From Muribaculaceae bacterium Isolate-110 (HZI) (GTDB lineage: Bacteria; Bacteroidota; Bacteroidia; Bacteroidales; Muribaculaceae), in NCBI GenBank assembly GCA_003762875.1, contig RIBL01000002.1, positions 124,001-188,000 on the forward strand: a DNA stretch of 64,000 nt, written 5' to 3'. The notes beneath the pieces are model-generated. The model saw only the letters and a program-made list of their open reading frames with translations. It ran no database searches and was not told where the DNA came from. A program made the translations under genes and the position numbers. Below, piece after piece: positions 9,077-18,524 of this stretch. Within the stretch, counting starts at the first letter, position 1. Each line of letters begins with the position of its first letter.

Positions 9077-9847
9077 ATGGATTACAACCAATATCTGACA
9101 AAGGCCATGCAATGGGCCAAGGAAGCCGGCGATGTGACGCTGCGCTACTTTAGAAATCCCGAACTGAAATCGGTGACCAAGCAAAATGATTTTGATGTAT
9201 TGACCGAGGCCGACAAGGCTGCCGAAAAGGTTATAATGGACAATATACGACGGGAATTTCCCTCCCACTCCATACTTTCGGAAGAGAGCGGCACGACTAC
9301 TGTCTGCGACAGCGAATGGCTGTGGGTGATAGACCCACTCGACGGCACAACCAATTTCAAGCAGGGCCTGCCGGTCTACTCCATTTCCATCGCTCTGCAA
9401 CACAATGGCGAGACTGTAGCCGGAGTGGTGTATGCCCCTTATCTCGGAGAGATGTTTCACGCGGCAAAGGGTTCGGGTGCATTTCTCAACGGCCACAAGC
9501 TGCATTGCGGTCAAAACGACAGACTGTCGACTATGGTAGTAGCCACAGGCATGCCATATGACCGCGACCGTCATCCCGACAACAATCTCGACAACATCGC
9601 GAGAGTGAGCATGCAGGTCAGAGGCATACGGCGCATGGGCTCGGCCGCTATAGACCTTGCCTATACGGCCGCCGGGTATTTCGACGCTTATTGGGAACTG
9701 AATCTTAATCTATGGGATATAGCAGCAGGTGCTCTGATGGTACAGGAGGCCGGCGGTGAGGTCAAGTCGATACGCTCTGACCGCAATCATTCAATCATGG
9801 CCGGTAGCCGGACTTCACTTAATGTATTCAGACCTCTGATAAAATAG
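9077..9847 (+). CDS. Inositol-monophosphatase-family phosphatase
   Basis: A 256-residue cytosolic Mg-dependent phosphatase of the IMPase/SuhB/CysQ fold. Metal-binding residues are visible: Glu70 in LSEESG, Asp86 and Asp89 in DPLDGTTNF, and the late Asp near residue 214 in LNLWDIAAG. The family acts on inositol phosphate, 3'-phosphoadenosine 5'-phosphate or related small sugar phosphates; which one cannot be told from sequence. ATG 9077 (MDYNQYL) is preferred over an upstream ATG at 9026 because the -7 box sits at 9048-9055. A strong bidirectional hairpin at 9882-9944 ends it. Confidence 0.93.
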   Translation: MDYNQYLTKAMQWAKEAGDVTLRYFRNPELKSVTKQNDFDVLTEADKAAEKVIMDNIRREFPSHSILSEESGTTTVCDSEWLWVIDPLDGTTNFKQGLPVYSISIALQHNGETVAGVVYAPYLGEMFHAAKGSGAFLNGHKLHCGQNDRLSTMVVATGMPYDRDRHPDNNLDNIARVSMQVRGIRRMGSAAIDLAYTAAGYFDAYWELNLNLWDIAAGALMVQEAGGEVKSIRSDRNHSIMAGSRTSLNVFRPLIK

Positions 9848-9881
9848 TAATGTTTCGTATCATATCGTGTCGTTTACCGAC

Positions 9882-9944
9882 ACTGAAAAAAATCAAAGTC
9901 GGATGGCAAGCTCTTCTCTACCATCCGACTTTGATTTTTTCAGT
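9882..9944. terminator. Bidirectional hairpin terminator
   Basis: Arms of about 25 bases (9882-9906 and 9921-9944) pair almost perfectly, with A-rich and T-rich outer ends. It serves the plus-strand phosphatase gene and the minus-strand hydrolase gene, whose stop is at 9946. Confidence 0.88.
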
Positions 9945-9945
9945 C

Positions 9946-10776
9946 TTAAAGCACCTGCTCACGGAGCCACTTCTCAAGCTCTCCGGTCCATTGACGCTTA
10001 TACTTGAAACTGTCACGGAATCCCCATCCATGGCCACCGACCGGATATATGTGCATTGCGGCCGGGACTCCGTTGGCAATCAATGCATTGTAATAATTGA
10101 TTGAATTGGCCGGAGGAACGGCCCGATCATCAGACGAGAGCATGATGAATGCCTGAGGTGTCAACTTACTGACATGAAGCTCGTTGGAATACTCCTCCTC
10201 AAGAGCCTTTCCGGCATCCTTGCCGAGAAGATTATTGCGCGAGCCCATGTGGGTCACAGCAGGATCCATCGAGACAACAGGATAGAACAGCACCTGGAAA
10301 TCAGGACGCGAGAGCGAATCGGGATAATGTGTGGCGAGTGTCGAAGCGAGATGTCCGCCTGCCGAGGCTCCCATTATGCCGATTTTCGACGGGTCAACGC
10401 CCCACTCTCCGGCATGACTGCGCACCAGGCTAACGGCTCGGGCTGCATCTTCGAGAGGTACATTGCTGCGCTGTTTGGGTATACGGTATTTGAGCACGAC
10501 GTAAGTCACTCCCTGGGCGTTAAACCACGGAGCCATGTCGTGTCCCTCGTGAGCGGCGGCCTGATGACTGTAACCTCCGCCCGGACACATCACGACGGCC
10601 ACTCCGTTAGGCTTGGCCGGACGATAAACGGTCATGCCCGGCTCGACCGACAGGTCCGACATATCTATATGCCGGTCGCGGGCCTCGGGATTGCTGAACA
10701 ATATCTCGATTTTTTCCTGAGCTACGGACGTGAGTCCCATCGCAGTCAGTATCATAAACATTACTTTTCTTATCAT
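9946..10776 (-). CDS. Secreted alpha/beta hydrolase (carbohydrate-esterase-like)
   Basis: 276 residues with a Sec signal peptide (about 1-19, ending SVAQ), so exported. The alpha/beta-hydrolase fold of the BD-FAE / lipase-esterase group is shown by the oxyanion loop MCPGGGYSHQA (residues 63-73), nucleophile Ser138 in GASAGG, acid Asp217 in SSDDRAVPP and His249 in GGHGWGF. Relatives include acetylxylan and feruloyl esterases, but also esterases of unknown substrate. It lies far from the xylan locus, so the role stays open. 66 bases after yitT, possibly the end of the clpC-yitT transcript. Confidence 0.85.
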   Translation of the reverse strand: MIRKVMFMILTAMGLTSVAQEKIEILFSNPEARDRHIDMSDLSVEPGMTVYRPAKPNGVAVVMCPGGGYSHQAAAHEGHDMAPWFNAQGVTYVVLKYRIPKQRSNVPLEDAARAVSLVRSHAGEWGVDPSKIGIMGASAGGHLASTLATHYPDSLSRPDFQVLFYPVVSMDPAVTHMGSRNNLLGKDAGKALEEEYSNELHVSKLTPQAFIMLSSDDRAVPPANSINYYNALIANGVPAAMHIYPVGGHGWGFRDSFKYKRQWTGELEKWLREQVL

Positions 10777-10842
10777 GGTATGATTGGTGTAAAAATGGTA
10801 ATTAAGAGGGTTTTAATAACAAATGTCGACCGAAAACACTCT

Positions 10843-11772
10843 CTAACGCTTGCGTGGCTTGAGCTTGAGTGTGTCAAATCCGTTGCCCCACACACCGCGC
10901 ACGTCACAGTCAGTGATATAGGCCGTCGGGTCGACTTCGTGCACTATATGGAATATCTCGGCCGTATTGTACTGGCGACACCATACGAGCAGCAACACGC
11001 GGTGCGCGCCCGTCCAGTAGCCGTGAGTGTCGATGGTCGAGACACCGCGCCCAGTCTCGTGGGTAATGCGATAGGCTATCTCCTCCCACTTGTCAGAAAG
11101 GATGAAAAACTGGATGGTCTGCTTGTCTGCCACGATAAAACGGTCGGCGATATAGGAGTAGACAAATATGGCCACCCAACCGTAGATTATGGTCTCGGTG
11201 CGGGCTTGTATGCGGGCCTCCATATCGCCGTCAAACGGCAGGAAAAACGATGCGGCGACAATCGACATGTCCACAATCATCATGGTGCGCCCGACGCTTA
11301 TCGAACTCACGCGTTCCATCACTGCCGCGATTATGTCAGTGCCGCCGGTGGTGCCGTTATGGCTGTAATAGATGCCGATGCCTACACCGAGCAGCATAGC
11401 TCCCATAAGCACACTCATGGTCATGTCGCTCACCAGCGGGGGACGCGACACAAAATATCCTTCCATCGCTCCGATGACAAGCGACAACACCGTGAAACCA
11501 AACACGGTCTTGATAACAAAATTTCGTCCTATGTAACGGAATGCGCACAGCAGCAACAACAGGTTGCTGCAATACATGGCCACCGCCACCGGGATGCGTT
11601 CACCCGAGAAATAGTACACTAATGTGCCAAAACCCGACATCCCCCCGATCACGACATGGTGAGGGAGGATGAAAACGGTAAATCCTACGGCATATATCAA
11701 TATGCCGAGGATTATGTAGAAATAGTCGCGTCCGCTGAGGACAAGTCTATTGCAGGCCCTTAATATGTTCAT
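10843..11772 (-). CDS. YitT family membrane protein
   Basis: 309 residues: five or six transmembrane helices in the first ~200 residues (YitT/DUF161 region, with LPHHVVIGGMSGFGTLVYY and the duplicated SHNGTTGGTDIIAAVM), followed by a C-terminal cytosolic DUF2179-type domain of about 85 residues. The molecular function of the family is not established; a transporter is usually suspected. It starts five bases after the clpC stop, so the two are co-transcribed. Confidence 0.9.
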   Translation of the reverse strand: MNILRACNRLVLSGRDYFYIILGILIYAVGFTVFILPHHVVIGGMSGFGTLVYYFSGERIPVAVAMYCSNLLLLLCAFRYIGRNFVIKTVFGFTVLSLVIGAMEGYFVSRPPLVSDMTMSVLMGAMLLGVGIGIYYSHNGTTGGTDIIAAVMERVSSISVGRTMMIVDMSIVAASFFLPFDGDMEARIQARTETIIYGWVAIFVYSYIADRFIVADKQTIQFFILSDKWEEIAYRITHETGRGVSTIDTHGYWTGAHRVLLLVWCRQYNTAEIFHIVHEVDPTAYITDCDVRGVWGNGFDTLKLKPRKR

Positions 11773-11777
11773 TATGT

Positions 11778-14348
11778 TTATTCTTTGGGATGTCGTATCT
11801 CGGTGTCAAGTCTGTCAGCCCCGGGTGTATAGGAGACATATATCTCGTCGCCCGGCTTGACATTGTCCTCGACAATAAGCTCGGCCAGCGTGTCCTCAAG
11901 ATACTTTTGGATAGCTCTCTTGAGCGGACGCGCGCCAAACTGTGCGTCATATCCCTTGTCAGCTACAAAATCACGCGCCTCGTCAGAGACTGTGAGCTTA
12001 TAGCCGAGTTGCTCAACACGCTTGTAGAATCCGGCCAGCTCGATGTCGATAATCTTGAATATCGACTCACGGCTGAGGGGGTCGAACATCACTATATCGT
12101 CGATGCGGTTGAGAAACTCTGGGGCAAAGGCTTTGTTGAGAGCCTTGCGTATCACTCCCTGGCTCACCTCACGGTCATCGGCCGGACGGGTATTGAATCC
12201 TATGCCGCTGCCGAAGTCCTTGAGCTGACGCGATCCGATGTTGGATGTCATTATGAGGACTGTGTTCTTGAAATCAATACGTCGGCCGAGCGAGTCGGTG
12301 AGACGCCCCTCGTCCATGACCTGGAGCAGAAGATTGAATACGTCGGGATGTGCCTTCTCTATCTCGTCGAGCAGCACGATGGAGTAAGGATGACGGCGCA
12401 CCTTTTCGGTGAGCTGTCCGCCCTCCTCATAACCGACATATCCCGGAGGCGCACCGACAAGACGCGACACCGTAAACTTCTCCATATACTCGCTCATGTC
12501 GATACGTATCAGCGAGTCGGACGAGTCAAACATATACTCGGCCAGCTTCTTGGCCAGGTGGGTCTTGCCGACGCCGGTAGGTCCGAGAAACAGGAATGTG
12601 CCGATAGGCTTGGCAGGGTCCTTCAGACCTATGCGGTTGCGCTGTATCGCCTTGACAATCTTCTCTATGGCATTGTCCTGACCTATTATCTGCGCCTTGA
12701 TAGCCGGAGCCATCTCGCGCAGACGCTTACCTTCGGCCTGGGCTATGCGCTGGACGGGCACGCCGGTCATCATGGCCACAACCTCGGCCACCTTATCCTC
12801 ATCGACAGTCTCGCGCATGGTGGCGAGTTTCTCCTGCCACTCGGCATTGGCCGTGTCGAGCTGCGCCTTGAGCTGCTGCTCACGGTCACGATAGGAGGCG
12901 GCCTTCTCAAAGTTCTGAGCCTGGGCGGCACGTAGCTTCTCGGCAGCGGCCTCATTGATCTCCTGCTCAAGCTCCTCGATGGCGGCCGGCACAGCGATAT
13001 TGGTCACATGCACTCGGCTACCAGCCTCGTCCATGGCATCAATAGCCTTGTCGGGGAAATTGCGGTCACTGATGTAACGTTCGGTGAGCGACACACACGC
13101 GTCGAGAGCCTCGGGTGTATATATTACATTATGGTGGGCCTCATACTTCTCGCGTATGTTGTCGAGAATCACACGCGTCTCCTCGGGAGTGGTCGGCTCG
13201 ACCATTACCTTCTGGAAACGACGCTCGAGGGCACCGTCATTCTCAATGTTCTTGCGATATTCGTCGAGCGTCGTGGCACCTATACACTGTATCTCTCCGC
13301 GTGCCAGCGCAGGTTTGAGCAGATTGGCGGCATCCATCGAGCCGGCCGCGTTGCCGGCACCGACTATGGTGTGGAGCTCGTCGATAAACAATATCACATT
13401 CTTGTTTTTGGCGAGTTCGTCAAGAATACCCTTGACACGTTCCTCAAACTGTCCGCGATATTTCGTGCCGGCCACAAGCGAAGCCATGTCGAGCGACACC
13501 ACACGCTTGTCAAAAAGTATGCGCGACACCTTGCGGCGCACGATGCGGAGAGCGAGCCCCTCGACAATGGCCGACTTGCCCACTCCCGGCTCACCGATGA
13601 GCACCGGATTGTTTTTCTTGCGACGGCTGAGTATCTGGGCGAGACGTTCGATTTCGACATCACGGCCCACCACAGGGTCAAGACGATTGTCCTCGGCAGC
13701 CTGTGTCATGTCATAACCATACTTATCGAGCATCGGAGTGTCCGATCCGCTCCGACCACCAGCACTCTGCGGCTGACGCGTACGGGCTGCATTCTCGCGG
13801 CCTGACGGAGCTCCTGAAGCGGGAGCTGAATCCTCGTCTTCATCCTCCTCGTCATCCCCGTCACCCTGCAGACTCATGGGCCTGTCGGCTCCGGCCGACA
13901 GCATACGGTAAAGCGACTCGTATGTCACTCCGGCACGTCGAAACGGTTCCATGAAAGCCGAGTTCTGGGCATCAGAGTTATGAAAGATAGCCAAAAGCAG
14001 ATGTACCGTATCGACCACATTGCTCTTAAGCATGCGGGCCTCAAGTACGCTCAGTTTGATAATACGGCTGGCAAGGTCGCTGAGCGACACATCGGCCACA
14101 GCCACATTACCCGTGTAGCCGCTCTCGGCGGCGGCATTGAAGAGGTCACGGTCAAGAGTCTCCTGCAACTGAGCCACGGGACTGCCCTTTGAGGCGCGGT
14201 CCACAAGCGCGGCAGCCTCCGACTCCTTGTCGGAGATCAGCGCGAGCAGCAGATGCTCAGGCATGACATAACGACTGTTATGACGCGCGGCAACTGCCGG
14301 GGTCGAATTGACCGTTTCCTTAAATTTTTGTGAATATACTGTTTCCAT
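11778..14348 (-). CDS. clpC: ClpC-type AAA+ unfoldase
   Basis: 856 residues. N-terminal Clp repeat domain (1-150), a highly acidic low-complexity linker (about 165-200, [10 protein letters not shown]), and a first AAA+ domain with Walker A GEPGVGKS near 254 and Walker B ILFIDELH. Next come a UVR-like coiled segment near 480 ([15 protein letters not shown]) and a second AAA+ domain with GPTGVGKT near 592, [12 protein letters not shown] and a C-terminal D2-small domain. The short middle region with a UVR motif marks ClpC rather than ClpB. It unfolds substrates for the ClpP protease or acts as a chaperone. The promoter box at 14475-14482 closely resembles that of maf. Confidence 0.93.
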   Translation of the reverse strand: METVYSQKFKETVNSTPAVAARHNSRYVMPEHLLLALISDKESEAAALVDRASKGSPVAQLQETLDRDLFNAAAESGYTGNVAVADVSLSDLASRIIKLSVLEARMLKSNVVDTVHLLLAIFHNSDAQNSAFMEPFRRAGVTYESLYRMLSAGADRPMSLQGDGDDEEDEDEDSAPASGAPSGRENAARTRQPQSAGGRSGSDTPMLDKYGYDMTQAAEDNRLDPVVGRDVEIERLAQILSRRKKNNPVLIGEPGVGKSAIVEGLALRIVRRKVSRILFDKRVVSLDMASLVAGTKYRGQFEERVKGILDELAKNKNVILFIDELHTIVGAGNAAGSMDAANLLKPALARGEIQCIGATTLDEYRKNIENDGALERRFQKVMVEPTTPEETRVILDNIREKYEAHHNVIYTPEALDACVSLTERYISDRNFPDKAIDAMDEAGSRVHVTNIAVPAAIEELEQEINEAAAEKLRAAQAQNFEKAASYRDREQQLKAQLDTANAEWQEKLATMRETVDEDKVAEVVAMMTGVPVQRIAQAEGKRLREMAPAIKAQIIGQDNAIEKIVKAIQRNRIGLKDPAKPIGTFLFLGPTGVGKTHLAKKLAEYMFDSSDSLIRIDMSEYMEKFTVSRLVGAPPGYVGYEEGGQLTEKVRRHPYSIVLLDEIEKAHPDVFNLLLQVMDEGRLTDSLGRRIDFKNTVLIMTSNIGSRQLKDFGSGIGFNTRPADDREVSQGVIRKALNKAFAPEFLNRIDDIVMFDPLSRESIFKIIDIELAGFYKRVEQLGYKLTVSDEARDFVADKGYDAQFGARPLKRAIQKYLEDTLAELIVEDNVKPGDEIYVSYTPGADRLDTEIRHPKE

Positions 14349-14474
14349 CTATTGTCCTTTGTCAAAAATTCAGTGATGAGTGTTATGTCTTTTAATTATA
14401 ACAAAAACCATGCCAAAAAGTGCACTTAAAAACATTTTTTTGAAAGTTTACGACCGCTCAACACATTCTCCTCG

Positions 14475-14482
14475 CAAATATA
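14475..14482 (-). promoter_or_regulatory. -7 box of clpC
   Basis: On the minus strand TATATTTG, within CGCAAATATAACACT read on the plus strand. The same 15 bases plus a TTTCAC ten bases further out occur at the maf promoter (15121 on). About 130 bases of leader separate it from the clpC start, room for regulation. Confidence 0.5.
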
Positions 14483-14512
14483 ACACTTATTTTGTGATTT
14501 CACGCTTTTTTA

Positions 14513-15103
14513 CTAAAACGACTTAAGGGCATCATATAGCCTGTGGACCGGGAGCCCCATCACATTATAGAAACTTCCGGTAATGCCACATATGGCAGCA
14601 GCACCTATCCATTCCTGGATGCCATAGGCCCCGGCCTTGTCAAGCGGCCTGTAGCGGTCAACATAATAATCGATTTCGGCGTCAGTCAGCTCGGCAAACT
14701 CAACCTCTGACTCGGCACTGAACGTCTCACATCTCTCCGACGTCCTCACGGTGACACCAGTCACCACCGTCTGTACCCGCCCGGACAATCTGCGCAACAT
14801 GGCCCGGGCATCCCCCTCATCGCGCGGTTTACCCAGTACTTCTCCGTCGAGTATCACTACCGTGTCGGCCGTAATTACAAGACGCCCATCCAGCTCCGCG
14901 AGCGGGAAAGCATCGGCTTTAAGACGCGACAGATAACCCGGCACTTGTCGGGCCGGCATACCTTCGGGCACTTTCTCGTCAACAGGATGAGATGTGTCGA
15001 CCGTAAAACTCAGGTCAAGCAGCCCGAGCAATTCCCTTCGGCGTGGCGAGCCGCTTGCAAGCACCACGCTGAACCTATCAAGATTTTCAAGTGGATGAAA
15101 CAT
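14513..15103 (-). CDS. maf: Maf family nucleoside-triphosphate pyrophosphatase
   Basis: 196 residues. SGSPRRRELL at the N-terminus, SRLKADAF, ITADTVVILDGEVLGKP with its catalytic Asp, and DKAGAYGIQEWIG are hallmark Maf motifs. The family hydrolyses non-canonical or modified dNTP/NTP and was first linked to septum formation. ATG 15103 is taken as the start, because an ATG at 15121 lies where transcription from the -7 box at 15123-15130 would begin. Confidence 0.93.
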   Translation of the reverse strand: MFHPLENLDRFSVVLASGSPRRRELLGLLDLSFTVDTSHPVDEKVPEGMPARQVPGYLSRLKADAFPLAELDGRLVITADTVVILDGEVLGKPRDEGDARAMLRRLSGRVQTVVTGVTVRTSERCETFSAESEVEFAELTDAEIDYYVDRYRPLDKAGAYGIQEWIGAAAICGITGSFYNVMGLPVHRLYDALKSF

Positions 15104-15122
15104 ATTTTTATCAATTTTCACG

Positions 15123-15130
15123 CAAATATA
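15123..15130 (-). promoter_or_regulatory. -7 box of maf
   Basis: TATATTTG on the minus strand about 20 bases before ATG 15103. It shares 15 flanking bases with the clpC promoter. Confidence 0.55.
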
Positions 15131-15439
15131 ACACTAAATTCGCTATTTCACATCATCCTCTCCGGCACTCGGCTTTACATACTTTTGTTAAATCTTGTCA
15201 CATTTTTAATATCTGATGCAAAAATCGCACACTTTCAGCAGAATTATACACTGTTTTTGGCTATAAGTTTAGAAAATTTTACATTTTTACTAATTTTTCT
15301 TGTTTTTTACATTTTTTATTCATTACTTTGCATCCATAGGTCAACTACACACTACAAGTGGTGGATTGCACATATATCCGCTCATCGCGAACACATCGTT
15401 ATCACACCAATCATTAATATACATCAAAAAATCAAAAGC
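15131..15439. promoter_or_regulatory. A/T-rich divergent region with susC promoter and leader
   Basis: About 310 bases without a gene between maf and the SusC gene. A TTACTTTG at 15323-15330, with TTG near 15300 and 20-base spacing, is a fair promoter for the plus strand and leaves a leader of about 100 bases. The open frame reaching back to 14945 is spurious: it runs antisense to maf and has no signal peptide. No other structure was recognised. Confidence 0.45.
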
Positions 15440-18400
15440 ATGAAGAGAATCAGAATGCTATTAACGGCCTCATTCACTGCTTTCTGCCTGTTGTCGGGGG
15501 GGATAAACTCTCTTGTGGCACAGACAGTTACAGCCAGAGGTACTGAAGAATCGAAAATAAGTGTGTATCGCGGAGTCGTGATTGACGACGAAGGTGACCC
15601 ACTGCCCGGTGTCTCAATTACAATCGTAGGGAAAAAAGGATTGGGTACAGCGACCAATGTAGATGGTGAGTTTTCAATTCGCTACAACCAGCCCAAATGC
15701 GTAATACAATTCAGCTATGTCGGCATGAAAACCCAACAGGTCAGGGCCATAGCCGGTAAGCGCATGACCGTGCAGCTCGAGACTGACGCCCAAGTCATAG
15801 GCGAAGCCGTTGCCAACGGTATCTACACCCGCAACATCGAGAGCTTCACAGGTTCGGTATCGACATTTAACAGTGATGATCTCAAGATGATCAGTGCCAA
15901 CAACATCCTCAAGAGTCTTTCAGCACTCGATCCATCAATCATCATGCCAGAAAACACCCTAATGGGTTCCGACCCCAACACACTCCCCTCGCTAACCATC
16001 AACGGTGAGATGAATCCCCAGGCACTCGCCCAGGAGTATGAGACCGACCCCAACCAGCCACTCTTCATTCTTGACGGATTTGAAAGCACACTTCAGGCAA
16101 TAAACGACCTCAACATGGACCGCATTGAAAGCATCTCTATTCTTAAAGATGCCTCGGCAACAGCCATCTACGGTTCAAAGGCTGCCAACGGTGTAATCGT
16201 TGTCGAGACCAAGAAACCTGAAGCCGGACGCCTCCAGCTCAGCTACAACGGCTCGCTGCAATTGGCATGGGCCGACCTCAGCGACTATAACCTCATGAAC
16301 TCTGAACAGAAACTCCAGTTTGAGCTTCTGTCAGGTGTATATGGCGAACTTGACAGCAACGGTCTGCCTATCGGCGAGACCAACCGCAACAGCTATTTTG
16401 GCCGTCGTCGACTCGTCGACATGGGCCATAACACCTATTGGATGAATGAACCTCTGAGAACTGCTGTAACCCAGACCCATAACGTATATATACAAGGCGG
16501 TGACCAGTCTTTCCGTTACGGAGCCGGCCTGTCATACAGCAAAAACGAAGGTGTCATGAAGGGCTCTAACCGAGATATCATCAACGGCAATATAAACCTG
16601 ACATATCGAGTTGACAATTTCAACTTCACCAACCAGACTACCATAAACAGTGTAAGTTCGGCTAATGAGACCGTTCCTTTTAGCAGATTCGCAGAAATGA
16701 ATCCGTTTTATGCAAAATACGATGCTGCGACAGGAGAGCCCCCAAGATATGTCTATGTCGACGGTTCAACCTATTATTGGAATCCTGTCTATGATATGCT
16801 TCAGAACAGTTTCAAAAAAGGTGATATAACGACCGTAACAAACAACTTCCAGTTTGAATGGCGCGCCACACGTCAGCTCCGTCTCCGTGGTAATCTACAA
16901 TATCAGATGCAAAAGACAACCAACGAGTCATATACATCGCCTAATGAAACATCACAATATTCCAATCCGGAGAAAGGTCTCTATTATAACAGTAATTCCT
17001 CAGCAAACAGCTACACTGGACGTATCAACGCCACATACGGTACAGCCATTGGTCTGCATACAATCAATGCCGTCGGCGGCATGCAGTTCTCCGAAAGAAA
17101 CAATCGCTCATACTCCTTCTCTGCTCAAGGCTACACCAGTGACACTTTCTGGAATCCCAACTTCTCATCAGGCTATCCACAGGGAGGTAAACCCAACTCG
17201 ACCGACTCAAAGACCCGCAACGTCAGCTACTATGCCAACGGCAACTATTCCTATGATATGAGATACCTCCTCGATTTCAACTGGACTCTCAGCGGAGCCT
17301 CACAGTTTGGCATCGACGACCCCTTCACCCCGACATGGTCGGTAGGTATAGGCTGGAACATTCACAACGAATCCTGGTTCAAGACCTCCAGTCTGATAAA
17401 CTATCTCAAGGTAAGAGCATCATATGGCAACCCCGGTAACCAGAACTATGACGCAAAACTCGCTGCCTCCATATATGACTTCTACAACGATTATTCCAAC
17501 CCGTTCGGTATAGCCAACATCATATCACAGTGGGGCAACAGCGGTCTCAAATGGCAGAAGACCAATACATATAACGTCGGCTTGACAGCTACCATGCTTG
17601 ACAACAGGCTCTCTTTCAATGCCGACTACCAGATACGTAAGACTGATCCCCAGCTCGTACGCATCGATCTTCCAGGCTCGACCGGTGTCACATCGGCACC
17701 CATGAATGTCGGCGGAACTGACAACCGTTCCATAAGCCTCTCAGCCACATTCTATATTATCAAGAAATATAATTTTAACTGGTATGTAAGCGGCAACATG
17801 AACCACTATACTACCAATTATTATGGTATAGGCAACATTCTGGAACAATATAACGAAGCCGGACGCACAAGCACATCGCTGTTGCGAATGTATGACGGAG
17901 CAAGCACCTCTGGTCTGTATGCGGTACGTTCACTCGGCATTGATCCCGCTACAGGCAATGAAATGTTCCTGAAGAAAAACGGTACGCCGACATATGAATG
18001 GAACTCTGACGACGAAGTGCTCGTGGGCGATTCCAATCCCGATATCCAGGGCAACTTCTCTACATCATTCCTATACAAAGGCGTCACTTTTGGAGCATCA
18101 TTCTCATTCAAGATGGGCGGAGATGTCACTCTCAGCACTCTGATGAACAAGGTGGAAAACATCTCAGGCAGCAGCCTCAACAAAAACCAGGATGTCAGAG
18201 CATTGACCGACCGCTGGAAAAAACCCGGCGACATAGCCAAATACAAACGTATCGACGATACATCGGCATCACATATCACCACCCGCTTCATCAAGACTGA
18301 AAACACTTTCAGTTGCGGTTCAATCAATATCGGTTACCGTACATCGACAGCCAAATTCCTCAACACTATTGGAGCGACATCTTTTGACATACGTTTCTAT

Positions 18401-18499
18401 ATGAACGACATCTTCCGCATCTCCAATATCAAGGAAGAGCGTGGTCTGAGCTATCCGTTCCAGCGTTCATGCTCCATGTCATTAGGCCTCAGCTTCTAA
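15440..18499 (+). CDS. SusC/RagA-type TonB-dependent outer-membrane transporter
   Basis: 1019 residues from ATG 15440 (MKRIRMLL), which starts a signal peptide ending in VAQ. It has an N-terminal carboxypeptidase-regulatory-like domain (GVVIDDEGDPLPGVSITIVG), a plug with SISILKDASATAIYGSKAANGVIVV, and a 22-strand barrel ending in the terminal Phe of SLGLSF. It imports a large ligand through the outer membrane with its SusD lid. It is followed by SusD, DUF4843 and PKD-like lipoproteins and no glycosidases, so the ligand may be peptide-like. The reading frame upstream of 15440 is rejected. Confidence 0.94.
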   Translation: MKRIRMLLTASFTAFCLLSGGINSLVAQTVTARGTEESKISVYRGVVIDDEGDPLPGVSITIVGKKGLGTATNVDGEFSIRYNQPKCVIQFSYVGMKTQQVRAIAGKRMTVQLETDAQVIGEAVANGIYTRNIESFTGSVSTFNSDDLKMISANNILKSLSALDPSIIMPENTLMGSDPNTLPSLTINGEMNPQALAQEYETDPNQPLFILDGFESTLQAINDLNMDRIESISILKDASATAIYGSKAANGVIVVETKKPEAGRLQLSYNGSLQLAWADLSDYNLMNSEQKLQFELLSGVYGELDSNGLPIGETNRNSYFGRRRLVDMGHNTYWMNEPLRTAVTQTHNVYIQGGDQSFRYGAGLSYSKNEGVMKGSNRDIINGNINLTYRVDNFNFTNQTTINSVSSANETVPFSRFAEMNPFYAKYDAATGEPPRYVYVDGSTYYWNPVYDMLQNSFKKGDITTVTNNFQFEWRATRQLRLRGNLQYQMQKTTNESYTSPNETSQYSNPEKGLYYNSNSSANSYTGRINATYGTAIGLHTINAVGGMQFSERNNRSYSFSAQGYTSDTFWNPNFSSGYPQGGKPNSTDSKTRNVSYYANGNYSYDMRYLLDFNWTLSGASQFGIDDPFTPTWSVGIGWNIHNESWFKTSSLINYLKVRASYGNPGNQNYDAKLAASIYDFYNDYSNPFGIANIISQWGNSGLKWQKTNTYNVGLTATMLDNRLSFNADYQIRKTDPQLVRIDLPGSTGVTSAPMNVGGTDNRSISLSATFYIIKKYNFNWYVSGNMNHYTTNYYGIGNILEQYNEAGRTSTSLLRMYDGASTSGLYAVRSLGIDPATGNEMFLKKNGTPTYEWNSDDEVLVGDSNPDIQGNFSTSFLYKGVTFGASFSFKMGGDVTLSTLMNKVENISGSSLNKNQDVRALTDRWKKPGDIAKYKRIDDTSASHITTRFIKTENTFSCGSINIGYRTSTAKFLNTIGATSFDIRFYMNDIFRISNIKEERGLSYPFQRSCSMSLGLSF

Positions 18500-18524
18500 T
18501 ACTTATTCACAAAAACGAAATCTC

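Noticed and set aside
10174-11622. A 482-codon plus-strand open frame over yitT and the hydrolase gene
   Set aside because: It is antisense to two genes with clear domains, spans their gap, has a His/Arg-rich composition without any family match, and is explained by high GC on the opposite strand.
14945-15439. N-terminal extension of the first SusC gene
   Set aside because: It runs antisense through maf and both promoters; the signal peptide begins at ATG 15440.
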